Origin: Labilithrix sp.
GTDB taxonomy: Bacteria > Myxococcota > Polyangia > Polyangiales > Polyangiaceae
Assembly: GCA_028287035.1 (NCBI GenBank)
Contig: JAQBQL010000106.1
Span: 11,031 to 75,030, forward strand
Length of the DNA stretch: 64,000 bases
Reading direction: 5' to 3'
Part shown: piece after piece, positions 15,969 through 27,333 of the stretch
Numbering within the stretch: position 1 is the stretch's first letter
Layout: the number at the start of each line of letters is the position of its first letter
Notes under the pieces: model-generated
The model's input: the letters and a program-made list of their open reading frames with translations, nothing else
Databases searched by the model: none
Told to the model about the DNA's origin: nothing
Position numbers and translations under genes: made by a program

Positions 15969-16283
15969 CTACAGCGGCGGCGGAGGGGGCGGCGGGAGCG
16001 GGTTCGGCGACGGCGCGGGACCGAACGTGCTCGCCGGGGCGGAGCCTCCGGACCGGCCGCCCGACGTGCCCTTGCCGGCGCTGGTCGAGCTCGTGCTGGA
16101 TGCGGAGGGCGCCGGGCGGGCCGACGTCCCCGTCGAGGCGCCGGGCCGGGCCTGAGGCGGGCTACTGCCCCCGCGTTGCGACAGGCCTGGGCTCTCGCAC
16201 GCGGCGGCGAGCACGCCGAGCGCCAGGGCGAGCGCGGCCACGCAGGCGCGGCGCGTCGACAGGGGCGCCCGGGCGGCGCGCAT
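15969..16283 (-). CDS. Small Pro/Ser-rich lipoprotein
   Basis: The product has about 104 residues. The signal peptide has an Arg-rich n-region, a hydrophobic core and the lipobox LAAAC near residue 27. The mature part is almost entirely Ser/Thr/Gly/Pro/Ala low complexity, ending in a run of about ten prolines. The start ATG at 16283 overlaps the stop of the gene at 16283-16486 (TGATG), implying translational coupling. The function is unknown; a cell-wall-spanning spacer is one possibility. Confidence 0.5.
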   Translation of the reverse strand: MRAARAPLSTRRACVAALALALGVLAAACESPGLSQRGGSSPPQARPGASTGTSARPAPSASSTSSTSAGKGTSGGRSGGSAPASTFGPAPSPNPLPPPPPPPL

Positions 16284-16486
16284 CACGCCGTCTTGTCGAC
16301 GGGAGCCTCGAGCTGCGCGGCGACGACCGGCGCACCCGTGGAGCCAGTCTGACGACCGAGCGAGAGCGTCCCGACGAAGATCCCGATGGTCACCGCGAGC
16401 ACCGCCACATGGCCCATGAGCGCACCCGAACAACCGGCGACGGCGATGGGCGCGAGCGCTGCGAGGAACCAGGGGGTCAGCTTCAT
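16283..16486 (-). CDS. Very small lipoprotein/membrane protein
   Basis: The product has 67 residues. The signal-like N terminus MKLTPWFLAALAPIAVAGC gives a lipobox AGC, followed by a second hydrophobic segment (about residues 23-45) and a short hydrophilic tail. A GGAG sits about 12 bases upstream of the ATG at 16486. The frame is open further upstream, but that part lacks hydrophobic signal character. It is coupled to the next small lipoprotein gene by a TGATG overlap. It is not a recognised family. Confidence 0.5.
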   Translation of the reverse strand: MKLTPWFLAALAPIAVAGCSGALMGHVAVLAVTIGIFVGTLSLGRQTGSTGAPVVAAQLEAPVDKTA

Positions 16487-16827
16487 ATCGTGGTCGTCTC
16501 CGTGCGTGCTTCTGAGGCGGGCTTCTGAGTAGAGGCAGCAGGGCAACGCGCCCTACATGTAAGACAAGCTACGACACCCCTGGGGTCGGGTGAAGTTTCT
16601 ATCGGGTGGTGCCCCGCTCGATCAATGCAATTCGGACCGAGACCCTCGCACGACACGTTCCATGTTCCGCCGCATGTCGCGGAAATCTCGAACGAAAGCA
16701 ATCCCGGTAGTTTCGACGTCTCCGCGGCGGCTCGCGGCCCGCCACCGCGCGTCACGACGACCGCGGGCTCGTGGTCGGCGAGACACGGATCTCGACCCGG
16801 CTCCTCCAGACGGTTTATCGTCGCGAC
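16487..16827. other. Intergenic region between divergent small lipoprotein and CXnCH lipoprotein genes
   Basis: About 340 bases carry no convincing gene if the GTG at 16828 is the next start; if GTG 16771 is used the gap shrinks to 284 bases. It is less GC-rich in places, as expected for divergent promoters, and contains a short dyad (CACCC ... GGGTG near 16576-16593). I could not identify a clear -35/-10 pair. Confidence 0.3.
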
Positions 16828-17322
16828 GTGCCGGCCAGCTCGTCCCCGCGGCTCCTCGCCACGCTTGTCGGAGGGCTGGGCAGCGTCCTCTGCGTCGCGT
16901 TCACGTGGTCGTGCACGACCGTGGACCCCGGACCGAACTTCGTCGTCCCCGACGAGCAGTTCGACGCCGACTTCTTCTTCTGCCGCGTGGAGCCCGAGCT
17001 GCTGGTCGCGAAGCGGTGCGGGCCGGGGCCGGGACCCGGCGGTGGCCCGGCGAACAGCTGTCATTTCAACTCGTCCGCGGTGAGCGGCATGGCCCTCACC
17101 GACCACGTCCCGGTCGACTGCGTCGACGGCCATCCCGTCAACCGCGCGCAGATCGGCGCCGGCAGCGGCCCCCAGGGCAACCTCCAGACGGTCTCGCTCG
17201 AGATGAGCCGCGACTACCTCACCGCGCCGCTCTACCTCCGGCCCTCCGGGCAGAATCACGAACCCATCTTCCCGCGTGAAGACCCCGTCGCCGACGTCAT
17301 CCGCGAATGGGCCACGCGATGA
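16828..17322 (+). CDS. Lipoprotein with CX13CH motif, DUF4266/DUF3570 locus 1
   Basis: The product has about 164 residues. I prefer the GTG at 16828 because a short n-region then leads into a signal peptide ending at a Trp-Ser-Cys; the in-frame GTG at 16771 gives an implausibly long n-region. The mature protein opens with FFFCRVEPELLVAKRC, then a Gly/Pro run, then SCHF. A Cys separated by 13 residues from a Cys-His stands where the related protein at 41388 has CX4CH. Heme attachment is therefore conceivable but not shown. The end overlaps the next start (ATGA at 17319-17322), so it is co-translated with the SH3-domain gene. Confidence 0.55.
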   Translation: MPASSSPRLLATLVGGLGSVLCVAFTWSCTTVDPGPNFVVPDEQFDADFFFCRVEPELLVAKRCGPGPGPGGGPANSCHFNSSAVSGMALTDHVPVDCVDGHPVNRAQIGAGSGPQGNLQTVSLEMSRDYLTAPLYLRPSGQNHEPIFPREDPVADVIREWATR

Positions 17323-18125
17323 GGAGGCTCGTCGCCCGCGCGGCGCTCGCCCTGGCCATCGGGGCGGCCGCCGTGCTCGGGGCGCCAGGCGCGGCGCGGG
17401 CCGACGAGGCGAGCGCCCAGGCCTTTGCCCGCGTCGTGGTCGACTCCGCCGAGCTCCGCTCCGGCCCCGGCATCTCGTACCGCATCATCGAGAGCGCGCG
17501 CCGCGGCGAGACGCTCGCCATCGACGGGCGGCAGGGCAGCGGCTTCTGGCTGCGCGTCCTCCTTCCCGACGGCCGCGCCGCCTACGCGCTCGGCGACGAG
17601 GTGCAGGTCTTCGCGGTGAAGCCCGGCGAGCCCGACGCGCCGTCGCGACCGGGTCTCTTCGCGACCCCGCCGCTCCAGGGCGCCCACGCCGGTCTCGCCA
17701 TCGTCGGCGGCCTCATGTCCATCCCGATCGCCGACAACTCTACGAAGGCCTTCGGGTACCTCGAGGTGCGCCCCTCGATCGTGCTCCACCCCACCGTGAC
17801 GCTCGATGGGTTCCTGGGCGACGCGCTCACCGCCGACGGTCAGCAGATCCTGTTCGGCGCGGGGGCCACCGTCAACTTCGCGCCGACCTGGCCGGTGTGC
17901 CCGTTCCTCGGCATCGGCGGCGGCGGCCTCGCGGTCCGCCCCAACGCCGACTCGTTCGTGCTGAAGCGGCAGGATCTCTACGTCGCCCGCGCCGGAGGGG
18001 GTGTCCTCATGGCGCTCCGAGGACGTATCCTGGTGCGCCTCGAGGTCACGAACCTGTCGCTCTTCGACGCCGAGAGCTTCAAGAACGCGCAGACGTACTC
18101 GGGCGGTTTCGGAGTCTACTTTTGA
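17319..18125 (+). CDS. Bacterial SH3-domain protein with C-terminal outer-membrane-like beta region
   Basis: The product has 268 residues. The signal peptide (MRRLVARAALALAIGAAAV) ends near ARAD. Residues about 35-95 form an SH3b domain: 'VVDSAELRSGPGISYRIIESARRGETL', then 'GFWLRVLLPDGRAAYALGDEV'. The rest alternates hydrophobic and polar residues and ends in YSGGFGVYF, with terminal Phe as in outer-membrane beta-barrels. The likely location is periplasm/outer membrane, with the SH3b domain touching peptidoglycan. The start overlaps the upstream stop, and the DUF4266 gene begins 8 bases downstream. SH3b plus a barrel-like region is a myxobacterial style of protein; its partner is unknown. Confidence 0.65.
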   Translation: MRRLVARAALALAIGAAAVLGAPGAARADEASAQAFARVVVDSAELRSGPGISYRIIESARRGETLAIDGRQGSGFWLRVLLPDGRAAYALGDEVQVFAVKPGEPDAPSRPGLFATPPLQGAHAGLAIVGGLMSIPIADNSTKAFGYLEVRPSIVLHPTVTLDGFLGDALTADGQQILFGAGATVNFAPTWPVCPFLGIGGGGLAVRPNADSFVLKRQDLYVARAGGGVLMALRGRILVRLEVTNLSLFDAESFKNAQTYSGGFGVYF

Positions 18126-18133
18126 GGCCCACC

Positions 18134-18379
18134 ATGCGCTCGTTCCCGACCTGGTCGCGCGTCCTGCGGCTCGCGCGCGTCCTCGCTGCGGGCGGCGTCC
18201 TCGCGTCGCTGTCGGCCTGCGTCACGGTCAAGCCGCAGCAGCGCGCGGTCCTCGCCGACCCGATCATGCAGTTCGAGGGTGATCCGCAGCAGGCCCAGCA
18301 GCTCCGGCACGCCATCGACAACCGCGAGGGGTCCTACGGCGGTGGCGGCGTGTCGGGTGGAGGATGCGGCTGCAACTGA
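18134..18379 (+). CDS. DUF4266 lipoprotein, locus 1
   Basis: The product has 81 residues. The signal peptide ends at a Ser-Ala-Cys. The mature part has the family pattern VKPxxRAxLADPIMQF, then a short helix and a Gly-rich tail ending GGGCGCN. The invariant-looking C-terminal Cys-Gly-Cys-Asn recurs exactly in the paralogue at 39402. DUF4266 has no known function; the paired Cys residues suggest metal binding, disulfide exchange or modification. The last 16 bases overlap the next gene, whose ATG lies inside the codons for Gly-Cys of the tail. Confidence 0.85.
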   Translation: MRSFPTWSRVLRLARVLAAGGVLASLSACVTVKPQQRAVLADPIMQFEGDPQQAQQLRHAIDNREGSYGGGGVSGGGCGCN

Positions 18380-19623
18380 GACCGCGGCGGCTCGTTCCGG
18401 TGCTCGTGGCGGCGACATGGCTCGCGGCGGCTCCCGCACGCGCGCAGGTCGCCGAGGTCGACACGGCGCACACGCTCTACCTCGAGTCGCCGACGCGCAC
18501 GCACATGACCGTGTACACGCCGGGGCTGAACGTCTCGGCGACCCCGGCCGAGTGGATCACCGTCAAGGGCGGCTACGAGGCGGACATCGTCTCGGGCGCG
18601 AGCGTCGCGGTGAAGGCCGGACCGGCGTACGCGGCGGTGAACCCGGGCGCGGACGTGATCACCACGGCGAGCGTGCACGACGTCCGGCACTCGCCGAGCG
18701 GCGCGGTGACGCTTCGCAAGGGCGACGTCTCGTACACCGCGCAGTACAACTACGGGACCGAGAACGACTACAAATCCCAGTCGATCTTCGTCGCCGCACG
18801 CACCGAGGCGTACGAGCACAACACCCAGCTCGAGATCTCGTACGCGCGCAACTTCGACCTCGTCTGCGACCGCGTGCAGGCCGTCAACGATCAGGCGCCG
18901 CGGTACCGCGCGCTCGAGGACTCGACCGGCTGCTTCACCGGATCCGACCCGCTGCGGACCCGCCACGCCCTCGCCATCGACGGCCTGCAGGCGACCTGGT
19001 CGCAGTCGTGGACGCCCACCTTCGTCACGCAGCTCGCGTACACCGCGCAGCTCCTCGACGGCTTCCAGTCGAGCCCGTACCGCAGCGTCATCCTGGGGCA
19101 GGGGCTGAAGGCCCAGGAGCACCATCCCGATCAGCGCGCTCGGCAGGCGCTCGCGGCGCGCGCCAACCTCTACATCCGGCCGCTGAAGCTCGCGGTCCGC
19201 GTGGGCGGCCGCGTCTACCGCGACACGTGGGACATCACGAGCGGCACGGGCGACGTCGAGGTGGAGCGGTACGTCGTGCTCGAGGGGCTCCGCGTGGCTG
19301 GCCGCTTCCGCTACTACCGTCAGACCGGCGCGTCCTTCTGGAGCGACGACTACACGGGCGGTGATCCGCCGCTCGGTCCGAAGGGCCAGTACTTCACGGG
19401 CGACCGCGAGCTGTCGCCGTTCTCCAGCTACGCGATCGGCGGCCGCCTCACGTACGCGCTGAGCCCCGCGAAGGGCCGCATGCTGGGCCTCTTCACGGGC
19501 CTCAAGCTGGGCGCCGCGATCGACGTCGTGCAGTTCGACTACACGGAGTACACGCTCGCGGGCACCCCGGTGACGGGGGCCCGCGCGCTCATCCTCGGCG
19601 CCAACGCCGGCGCCGCGTTCTAG
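18364..19623 (+). CDS. DUF3570 outer-membrane beta-barrel-like protein, locus 1
   Basis: The product has 419 residues. The signal peptide (MRLQLRPRRLVPVLVAATWL...ARAQ) precedes a long series of alternating-pattern beta strands, ending in GANAGAAF. It has the DUF3570 landmarks 'YEADIVSGASV ... DVITTASVHDVRHS' and 'TGDRELSPFSSYAIGGRLTY'. It is predicted to be an outer-membrane barrel. DUF3570 genes commonly follow DUF4266 genes, as here, with a 16-base overlap that implies coupled translation. The substrate or partner is unknown. It converges on the trehalose synthase gene with one base between stops. A paralogue lies at 39602. Confidence 0.8.
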   Translation: MRLQLRPRRLVPVLVAATWLAAAPARAQVAEVDTAHTLYLESPTRTHMTVYTPGLNVSATPAEWITVKGGYEADIVSGASVAVKAGPAYAAVNPGADVITTASVHDVRHSPSGAVTLRKGDVSYTAQYNYGTENDYKSQSIFVAARTEAYEHNTQLEISYARNFDLVCDRVQAVNDQAPRYRALEDSTGCFTGSDPLRTRHALAIDGLQATWSQSWTPTFVTQLAYTAQLLDGFQSSPYRSVILGQGLKAQEHHPDQRARQALAARANLYIRPLKLAVRVGGRVYRDTWDITSGTGDVEVERYVVLEGLRVAGRFRYYRQTGASFWSDDYTGGDPPLGPKGQYFTGDRELSPFSSYAIGGRLTYALSPAKGRMLGLFTGLKLGAAIDVVQFDYTEYTLAGTPVTGARALILGANAGAAF

Positions 19624-19624
19624 G

Positions 19625-23005
<3,381 letters not shown>

Positions 23006-23139
23006 GGCGGCGACTCTAGGCCAAGTGACCGCGGGGGACGATGCGGCAAATGCCGGCACATTCCGTGCTTTTCTCGCGGGGGGGCGGCGGGAGCCCACGT
23101 GAATTCTGCAGGAAGGCCCGGGGCTGGTACACTTCCTCG

Positions 23140-24960
23140 GTGGGCGAGCGGGGTTCTCTCGATGCATTGCCGACGAGCACGCTCGGCCAGTACCGCGTGC
23201 GCGGTCGCATCGGCTCGGGCGGGATGGGCGACGTCTACGACGCGATCCACACCACGCTCGACAAGCGCGTCGCCATCAAGACGCTGCGGCGCCGGTTCCT
23301 CGAGGACCCCATCGTGGTCGCGCGCTTCCTCCGCGAGGGGCAGCTCGCCTCGCGCATGCGGCACCCGCACATCGTGGACGTCACGGACGTCGGCGTCATC
23401 GACGAGCTCCCGTGCCTCGTCATGGAGCACCTCGAGGGCGAGACGCTCGGGCAGGTGATCCGCCGTGACGGAGCGCTCAAGCCGAGCCAGCTCGTCGACA
23501 TCCTGCTCCCCATCGTCGCCGCGGTCGACTTCGCGCACGAGCACGGCGTGCTCCACCGCGACCTCAAGCCGTCGAACATCTTCCTCGCGCGCTCCTGGAA
23601 CGGGGAGGTGCACCCGAAGGTGCTCGACTTCGGCATCTCGAAGCTCGTGCACGAGGGCGCCGACGCGGCCCTCACCACCGACTCCTCCTTCGTCGGGACT
23701 CCGCACTACGCCTCGCCGGAGAGCGTGCGCGCCGAGAAGGCCCCGGACCGTCGCTCCGACCAGTACTCGATGGGCGTCATCCTCTACGAGGGCACGACCG
23801 GCGTCCGTCCCTTCGCCGAGAAGGGCGGCAGCTTCGTGACGATGGCGATGGCCATCTGCGCGGGCGACTACCGGCCGCTCCGCACCGTCAATCCCGAGCT
23901 CCCCGAGGCCTGGGAGCGCGTCGTGCAGCGCGCGATGGCGCTCGAGGCCGATCACCGGTTCCCGAGCATGCGCCAGCTCGGCGCCGCGCTCCTGCCGTTC
24001 GCGAGCGAGCGCGCGCGGGTCATCTGGTCGCCGACCTTCCGGAGCGACGGCACCGAGCGCGCGGTCCTTCCGCCGCCCGCCAGCGTGGGCTCCGAGACGC
24101 AGGTGCTGCGAGGCTCCGGCAGCGTCAATCCGGCCGGCCCGTCGGGTCCGTACCCGTCCGTCACGCCCCACCACCCGTCGCACTCCGGGCAGCAGGCGCT
24201 GAACCGCACCGGACCGAGCTCGCTGCCCGCCGGCTGGGCGGCGCCGGTGCGTCCGTACGCGATGCCGCCCGGTCACCCGAGCGCGAGCGCGAACCTCGTG
24301 CTCGGCGGGACGCCGGCTCCATCGGCGTCGGGGCTGCCCCGGCTCGGCGCTCCCCACCTCACCGGCCAGCACCCGTACCCGGGATCGCACGACGGGACGC
24401 CGAGCTTCGGCGCAGGGATCCACAGCTCGGTGCAGCCGCTGCCCGCGCCGCGGAAGAGCCCGGCGGCGCTCCTCGCGCTCGCGGCGCTGGTGTTCGTCGG
24501 GCTCGGGGTTGCGGCCGCGATCGTCGTGAAGGGTAGCGCCCACAAGGAGGCCGCCGCGGCGAGCAGCGGGCAGCCTCCGACCTCCTTCTCGGTCGACGTG
24601 CAGGCGCAGCCCGAGAGCGCGATGTTCGAGCTCGACGGCGCGGCGCTCGGGACCGGGCGCCTGTCGCGGAGCTTCGGACGCGACGGCCAGCAGCACGTGC
24701 TCCGCGTCTCGGCGCCCGGCTACGAGACGCTCCTCCTCCAGTTCGACGAGAACCGCCCGCCGCCGTCGCTCGTCGCGCTGCGCGCCGGGACGGGCTCGAC
24801 GACCATGGCGGGGACCGCCGCGCCCTCCGCAACGCCGCCGCCGAAGGCGCCCACGGTGCAAGCGCCGCCGCCGTTCCGGCCCGGGCCCACTCCGCCGCCG
24901 ACCGGCAAAAAGAGCACAGATCGCCCGCGGACCGATAACATCGACCCGTGGGAACAATAA
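23140..24960 (+). CDS. Transmembrane Ser/Thr protein kinase with PEGA-like extracytoplasmic domain
   Basis: The product has about 606 residues from GTG 23140; an in-frame ATG at 23041 is also possible, adding 33 residues. A Hanks-type kinase domain spans residues about 17-280: GSGGMGDVY glycine loop, K47 (VAIK), HRDLKPSN (139-146) and DFG (163-165). All catalytic residues are present. A 150-residue Pro/Ser/Gly linker follows, then one transmembrane helix, then a PEGA-like domain (VDVQAQPESAMFELDG) and a Pro-rich tail. This is the typical myxobacterial membrane kinase layout. The stop overlaps the next gene's start, so the kinase is co-translated with a TPR protein and a solute-binding protein. 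Confidence 0.9.
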   Translation: MGERGSLDALPTSTLGQYRVRGRIGSGGMGDVYDAIHTTLDKRVAIKTLRRRFLEDPIVVARFLREGQLASRMRHPHIVDVTDVGVIDELPCLVMEHLEGETLGQVIRRDGALKPSQLVDILLPIVAAVDFAHEHGVLHRDLKPSNIFLARSWNGEVHPKVLDFGISKLVHEGADAALTTDSSFVGTPHYASPESVRAEKAPDRRSDQYSMGVILYEGTTGVRPFAEKGGSFVTMAMAICAGDYRPLRTVNPELPEAWERVVQRAMALEADHRFPSMRQLGAALLPFASERARVIWSPTFRSDGTERAVLPPPASVGSETQVLRGSGSVNPAGPSGPYPSVTPHHPSHSGQQALNRTGPSSLPAGWAAPVRPYAMPPGHPSASANLVLGGTPAPSASGLPRLGAPHLTGQHPYPGSHDGTPSFGAGIHSSVQPLPAPRKSPAALLALAALVFVGLGVAAAIVVKGSAHKEAAAASSGQPPTSFSVDVQAQPESAMFELDGAALGTGRLSRSFGRDGQQHVLRVSAPGYETLLLQFDENRPPPSLVALRAGTGSTTMAGTAAPSATPPPKAPTVQAPPPFRPGPTPPPTGKKSTDRPRTDNIDPWEQ

Positions 24961-25844
24961 GGCACTCCGGAGGCCCTCGCGCCGCGCTCGCGGCGCTCGC
25001 GCTGCTCGGCGCGCTCACGACGGCGGGCGCATCCTCCGCCCAGGCGAAGCAGGGGTCGGCACCCGCCGCCGCCGACAAGGACCAGCGGGCGAAGGACCTC
25101 TATGCGAAGGGCGACACCGCCTACGCGGAGGGCCGCTACGAGGAGGCGCTCGCGTCGTTCCAGGAGGCGTACGCGCTGAGCGGTCGTCCCCAGCTCCTCT
25201 TCAACGTCTCGAACGCGGCGGAGCGTCTCGGCCACTACTCGGAGGCGGTGGACGCGCTCGACAAGTACCTCGCGACCGGCAAGCCGAAGGACCGCGACGT
25301 CGTCCAGAAGCGCCTCGTCAACCTGAGGAAGCGCGTCGACGAGCAGAAGAAGGAGCAGGACCGGCTCGCGAAGGAAGAAGAGGACCGCCGCGCCAAGCAG
25401 GAGGCGGACCGCAAGAAGCTCGAGGCCGACCAGGCCGCCAGCGCGCCCGCGCAGCCCGAACGGCCGGCGCCGCCGCCGCCCGAGAGCCACACGCCGGTCG
25501 GCCCGATCGTCCTCATGAGCCTCGGCGGCGCCGCGCTCGTCGCCGGCGGAGTGTTCGGCGTCCTCACCCTGGGGGCCCGCAGCGACGTGTCCAAGGGGTG
25601 CAAGGACGCCGCGGGCGGTGGAAAGCTCTGCACGTCGGACGCGAGCTCCGCGATCGACAAGGAGAAGACGTTCTCGCTGGTGACGGACATCTCGCTCGCC
25701 TCGGGGATCGTGCTGGCGGGCGTCGGCGTGTACCTGCTCGTGAGCGGCGGCGACACGCACAAGGCCCACGCCGTGATGAACGCGCCCGTCCACCTCGCGG
25801 GCGGACCTGGGCAGGGAGGGATGTCACTTGTCGGCTCGTTCTGA
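24948..25844 (+). CDS. TPR-containing membrane protein downstream of kinase
   Basis: The product has 298 residues from a GTG start nested in the last codons of the kinase. A signal peptide or N-terminal anchor precedes a TPR-like region ('AKDLYAKGDTAYAEGRYEEAL', 'RPQLLFNVSNAAERLGHYSEAVDAL') over residues 45-115. A charged coiled coil (about 125-160) and a Pro-rich linker follow, then two hydrophobic segments flanking a small Cys-containing loop (CKDAAGGGKLC). This layout recurs in the protein at 53263, which lies near other kinases. It is probably a kinase-associated envelope protein. The 17-base overlap with the next gene indicates one operon. Confidence 0.7.
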   Translation: MGTIRHSGGPRAALAALALLGALTTAGASSAQAKQGSAPAAADKDQRAKDLYAKGDTAYAEGRYEEALASFQEAYALSGRPQLLFNVSNAAERLGHYSEAVDALDKYLATGKPKDRDVVQKRLVNLRKRVDEQKKEQDRLAKEEEDRRAKQEADRKKLEADQAASAPAQPERPAPPPPESHTPVGPIVLMSLGGAALVAGGVFGVLTLGARSDVSKGCKDAAGGGKLCTSDASSAIDKEKTFSLVTDISLASGIVLAGVGVYLLVSGGDTHKAHAVMNAPVHLAGGPGQGGMSLVGSF

Positions 25845-27312
25845 TCTCCGCCGGCGCAGGCTGGCCCTCGCGCTCTCGTCGTGCCTCGCGCTCGCGGCGG
25901 CCTCGAGCTGCACCCTCACGCGCACCGACGTCGCGTCGTGCACGCAGAATTCCGAGTGCCGCACTGCCTTCGGCGTCGGCCGCGTCTGCGACACGGGCAC
26001 TGGACTGTGCGCCGCCGCGCCGTTCAAGCCGCGCTGCACGACGACCTACCCGGACGATCTCCTCACGCGGCCCGAGAACTATCCGGGCGTCATCATCGTC
26101 GGCTCCCTGATGGACCGCGCGGTGGCCAGCCAGGGGGCGCGCGAGAACGCGATCCGCCTCGCGGCCACGCAGGTCGACGAGCTCGGCGGGGTCGACGGTC
26201 ACCCGTTCGGCGTCGTGTTCTGCGACGTGGGCGAGAACGCCAAATACGACTCGCTCAATCGCACCGACGCAGCCCGCGACAGCGCGCTCCACCTCGCGTC
26301 GGTGGTCGGGGTCTCGGCGATCGTGGGGCCGTCGTCCTCGACCGATGCCCTCGCGGTGTACGACGCGCTCGACAAGGCGCCGAACAGCCGCGACGTCCTC
26401 GTCATCTCGCCGGCGGCGACGAGCCCGCAGCTCACGGGCTACGACGTCTCACCGGCTTCCGACGACGTGCCCGGCCTCCTGTGGCGCACCGCGCCGCCCG
26501 ACACGCTGCAGGGCAAGGCGATCGTGCAGCAGATCCGGAGCGCGTTCCCCACCGTCGCGGCGGTCGCGGTCGTCGCCGAGAAGGGCGCCTACGGGGACGC
26601 CCTCACCACCGTGTTCACCGCGGGCTTCGCGCAGGACGGGCGCACCGTGCAGCCGTTCTCGTACAGCAACACGAGCGAGCGCGACGCGGCGATCGTGAGC
26701 GCGGGCGGCACCGGCGCGAAGATCGTGCTCTTCATCTCGTCGCAGAGCGCCGACGGCATCGCGTTCCTCAACGTCGCCAATTCGCTGCCCGCCTACGCGC
26801 AGACCAACCTGTTCCTCACTGACACCGCCGCCAACAGCGATCTCCTCACCGGCGCGGCGGGCGCGTCCGCCCTCTTTTCGCGCGTCAGCGGCAGCCGGCC
26901 CGCCGTCCCGCAGGGTCCGACGTTCGAGCTGTTCAAGATCAGCTTCACCGCCGCCTTCAAGCAGGACCCGAACCTGTTCTCGTTCGTGCCCCACGCCTAC
27001 GACGCGGCATGGCTTGCGTTCTACGGCTCGGCGCGCGCCCTCCGCCGTGACAAGCGGGAGAGCGGCGTGAGCATCGCCCGCGGGCTCCGCGCGCTCAGCG
27101 ACAAGAGCACGGAGATCGCGGTCGCGCCGGCGAGCTGGACGCGCATCATCGACGCGCTCGGCGCGGGCGGCACGGTCAACCTGGTCGGTGCGTCGGGCCC
27201 GCTCGACTACGATCTGGCGACCGAGGAGACGACGGGGCTCGTCGACATCTGGAAGATCTCGGCCGACGGCAAGGCCATCGTCACCGACGTCACGCTCGAC
27301 CCCGCGAAGTGA
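25828..27312 (+). CDS. Periplasmic-binding-protein type 1 (branched-chain amino acid ABC-type) lipoprotein
   Basis: The product has 494 residues from a TTG start overlapping the upstream gene. A signal peptide ends at an SSC lipobox near residue 28, and a small Cys-rich knob (C37-C69) follows. The remainder is a type 1 periplasmic-binding fold like LivJ: 'VIIVGSLMD', 'GQARENAIRLAATQVDELGG'-type helix, 'ASVVGVSAIVGPSSSTDALAV', 'VLVISPAATSPQL', 'VAAVAVVAEKGAYGDAL'. No ABC permease or ATPase genes are nearby, so it may be a sensor subunit feeding the kinase operon rather than a transporter part. That role is inference from the kinase-TPR-SBP arrangement. Confidence 0.75.
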   Translation: MSARSDLRRRRLALALSSCLALAAASSCTLTRTDVASCTQNSECRTAFGVGRVCDTGTGLCAAAPFKPRCTTTYPDDLLTRPENYPGVIIVGSLMDRAVASQGARENAIRLAATQVDELGGVDGHPFGVVFCDVGENAKYDSLNRTDAARDSALHLASVVGVSAIVGPSSSTDALAVYDALDKAPNSRDVLVISPAATSPQLTGYDVSPASDDVPGLLWRTAPPDTLQGKAIVQQIRSAFPTVAAVAVVAEKGAYGDALTTVFTAGFAQDGRTVQPFSYSNTSERDAAIVSAGGTGAKIVLFISSQSADGIAFLNVANSLPAYAQTNLFLTDTAANSDLLTGAAGASALFSRVSGSRPAVPQGPTFELFKISFTAAFKQDPNLFSFVPHAYDAAWLAFYGSARALRRDKRESGVSIARGLRALSDKSTEIAVAPASWTRIIDALGAGGTVNLVGASGPLDYDLATEETTGLVDIWKISADGKAIVTDVTLDPAK

Positions 27313-27333
27313 GCGGCGCGGCCCGCGGAGCGA

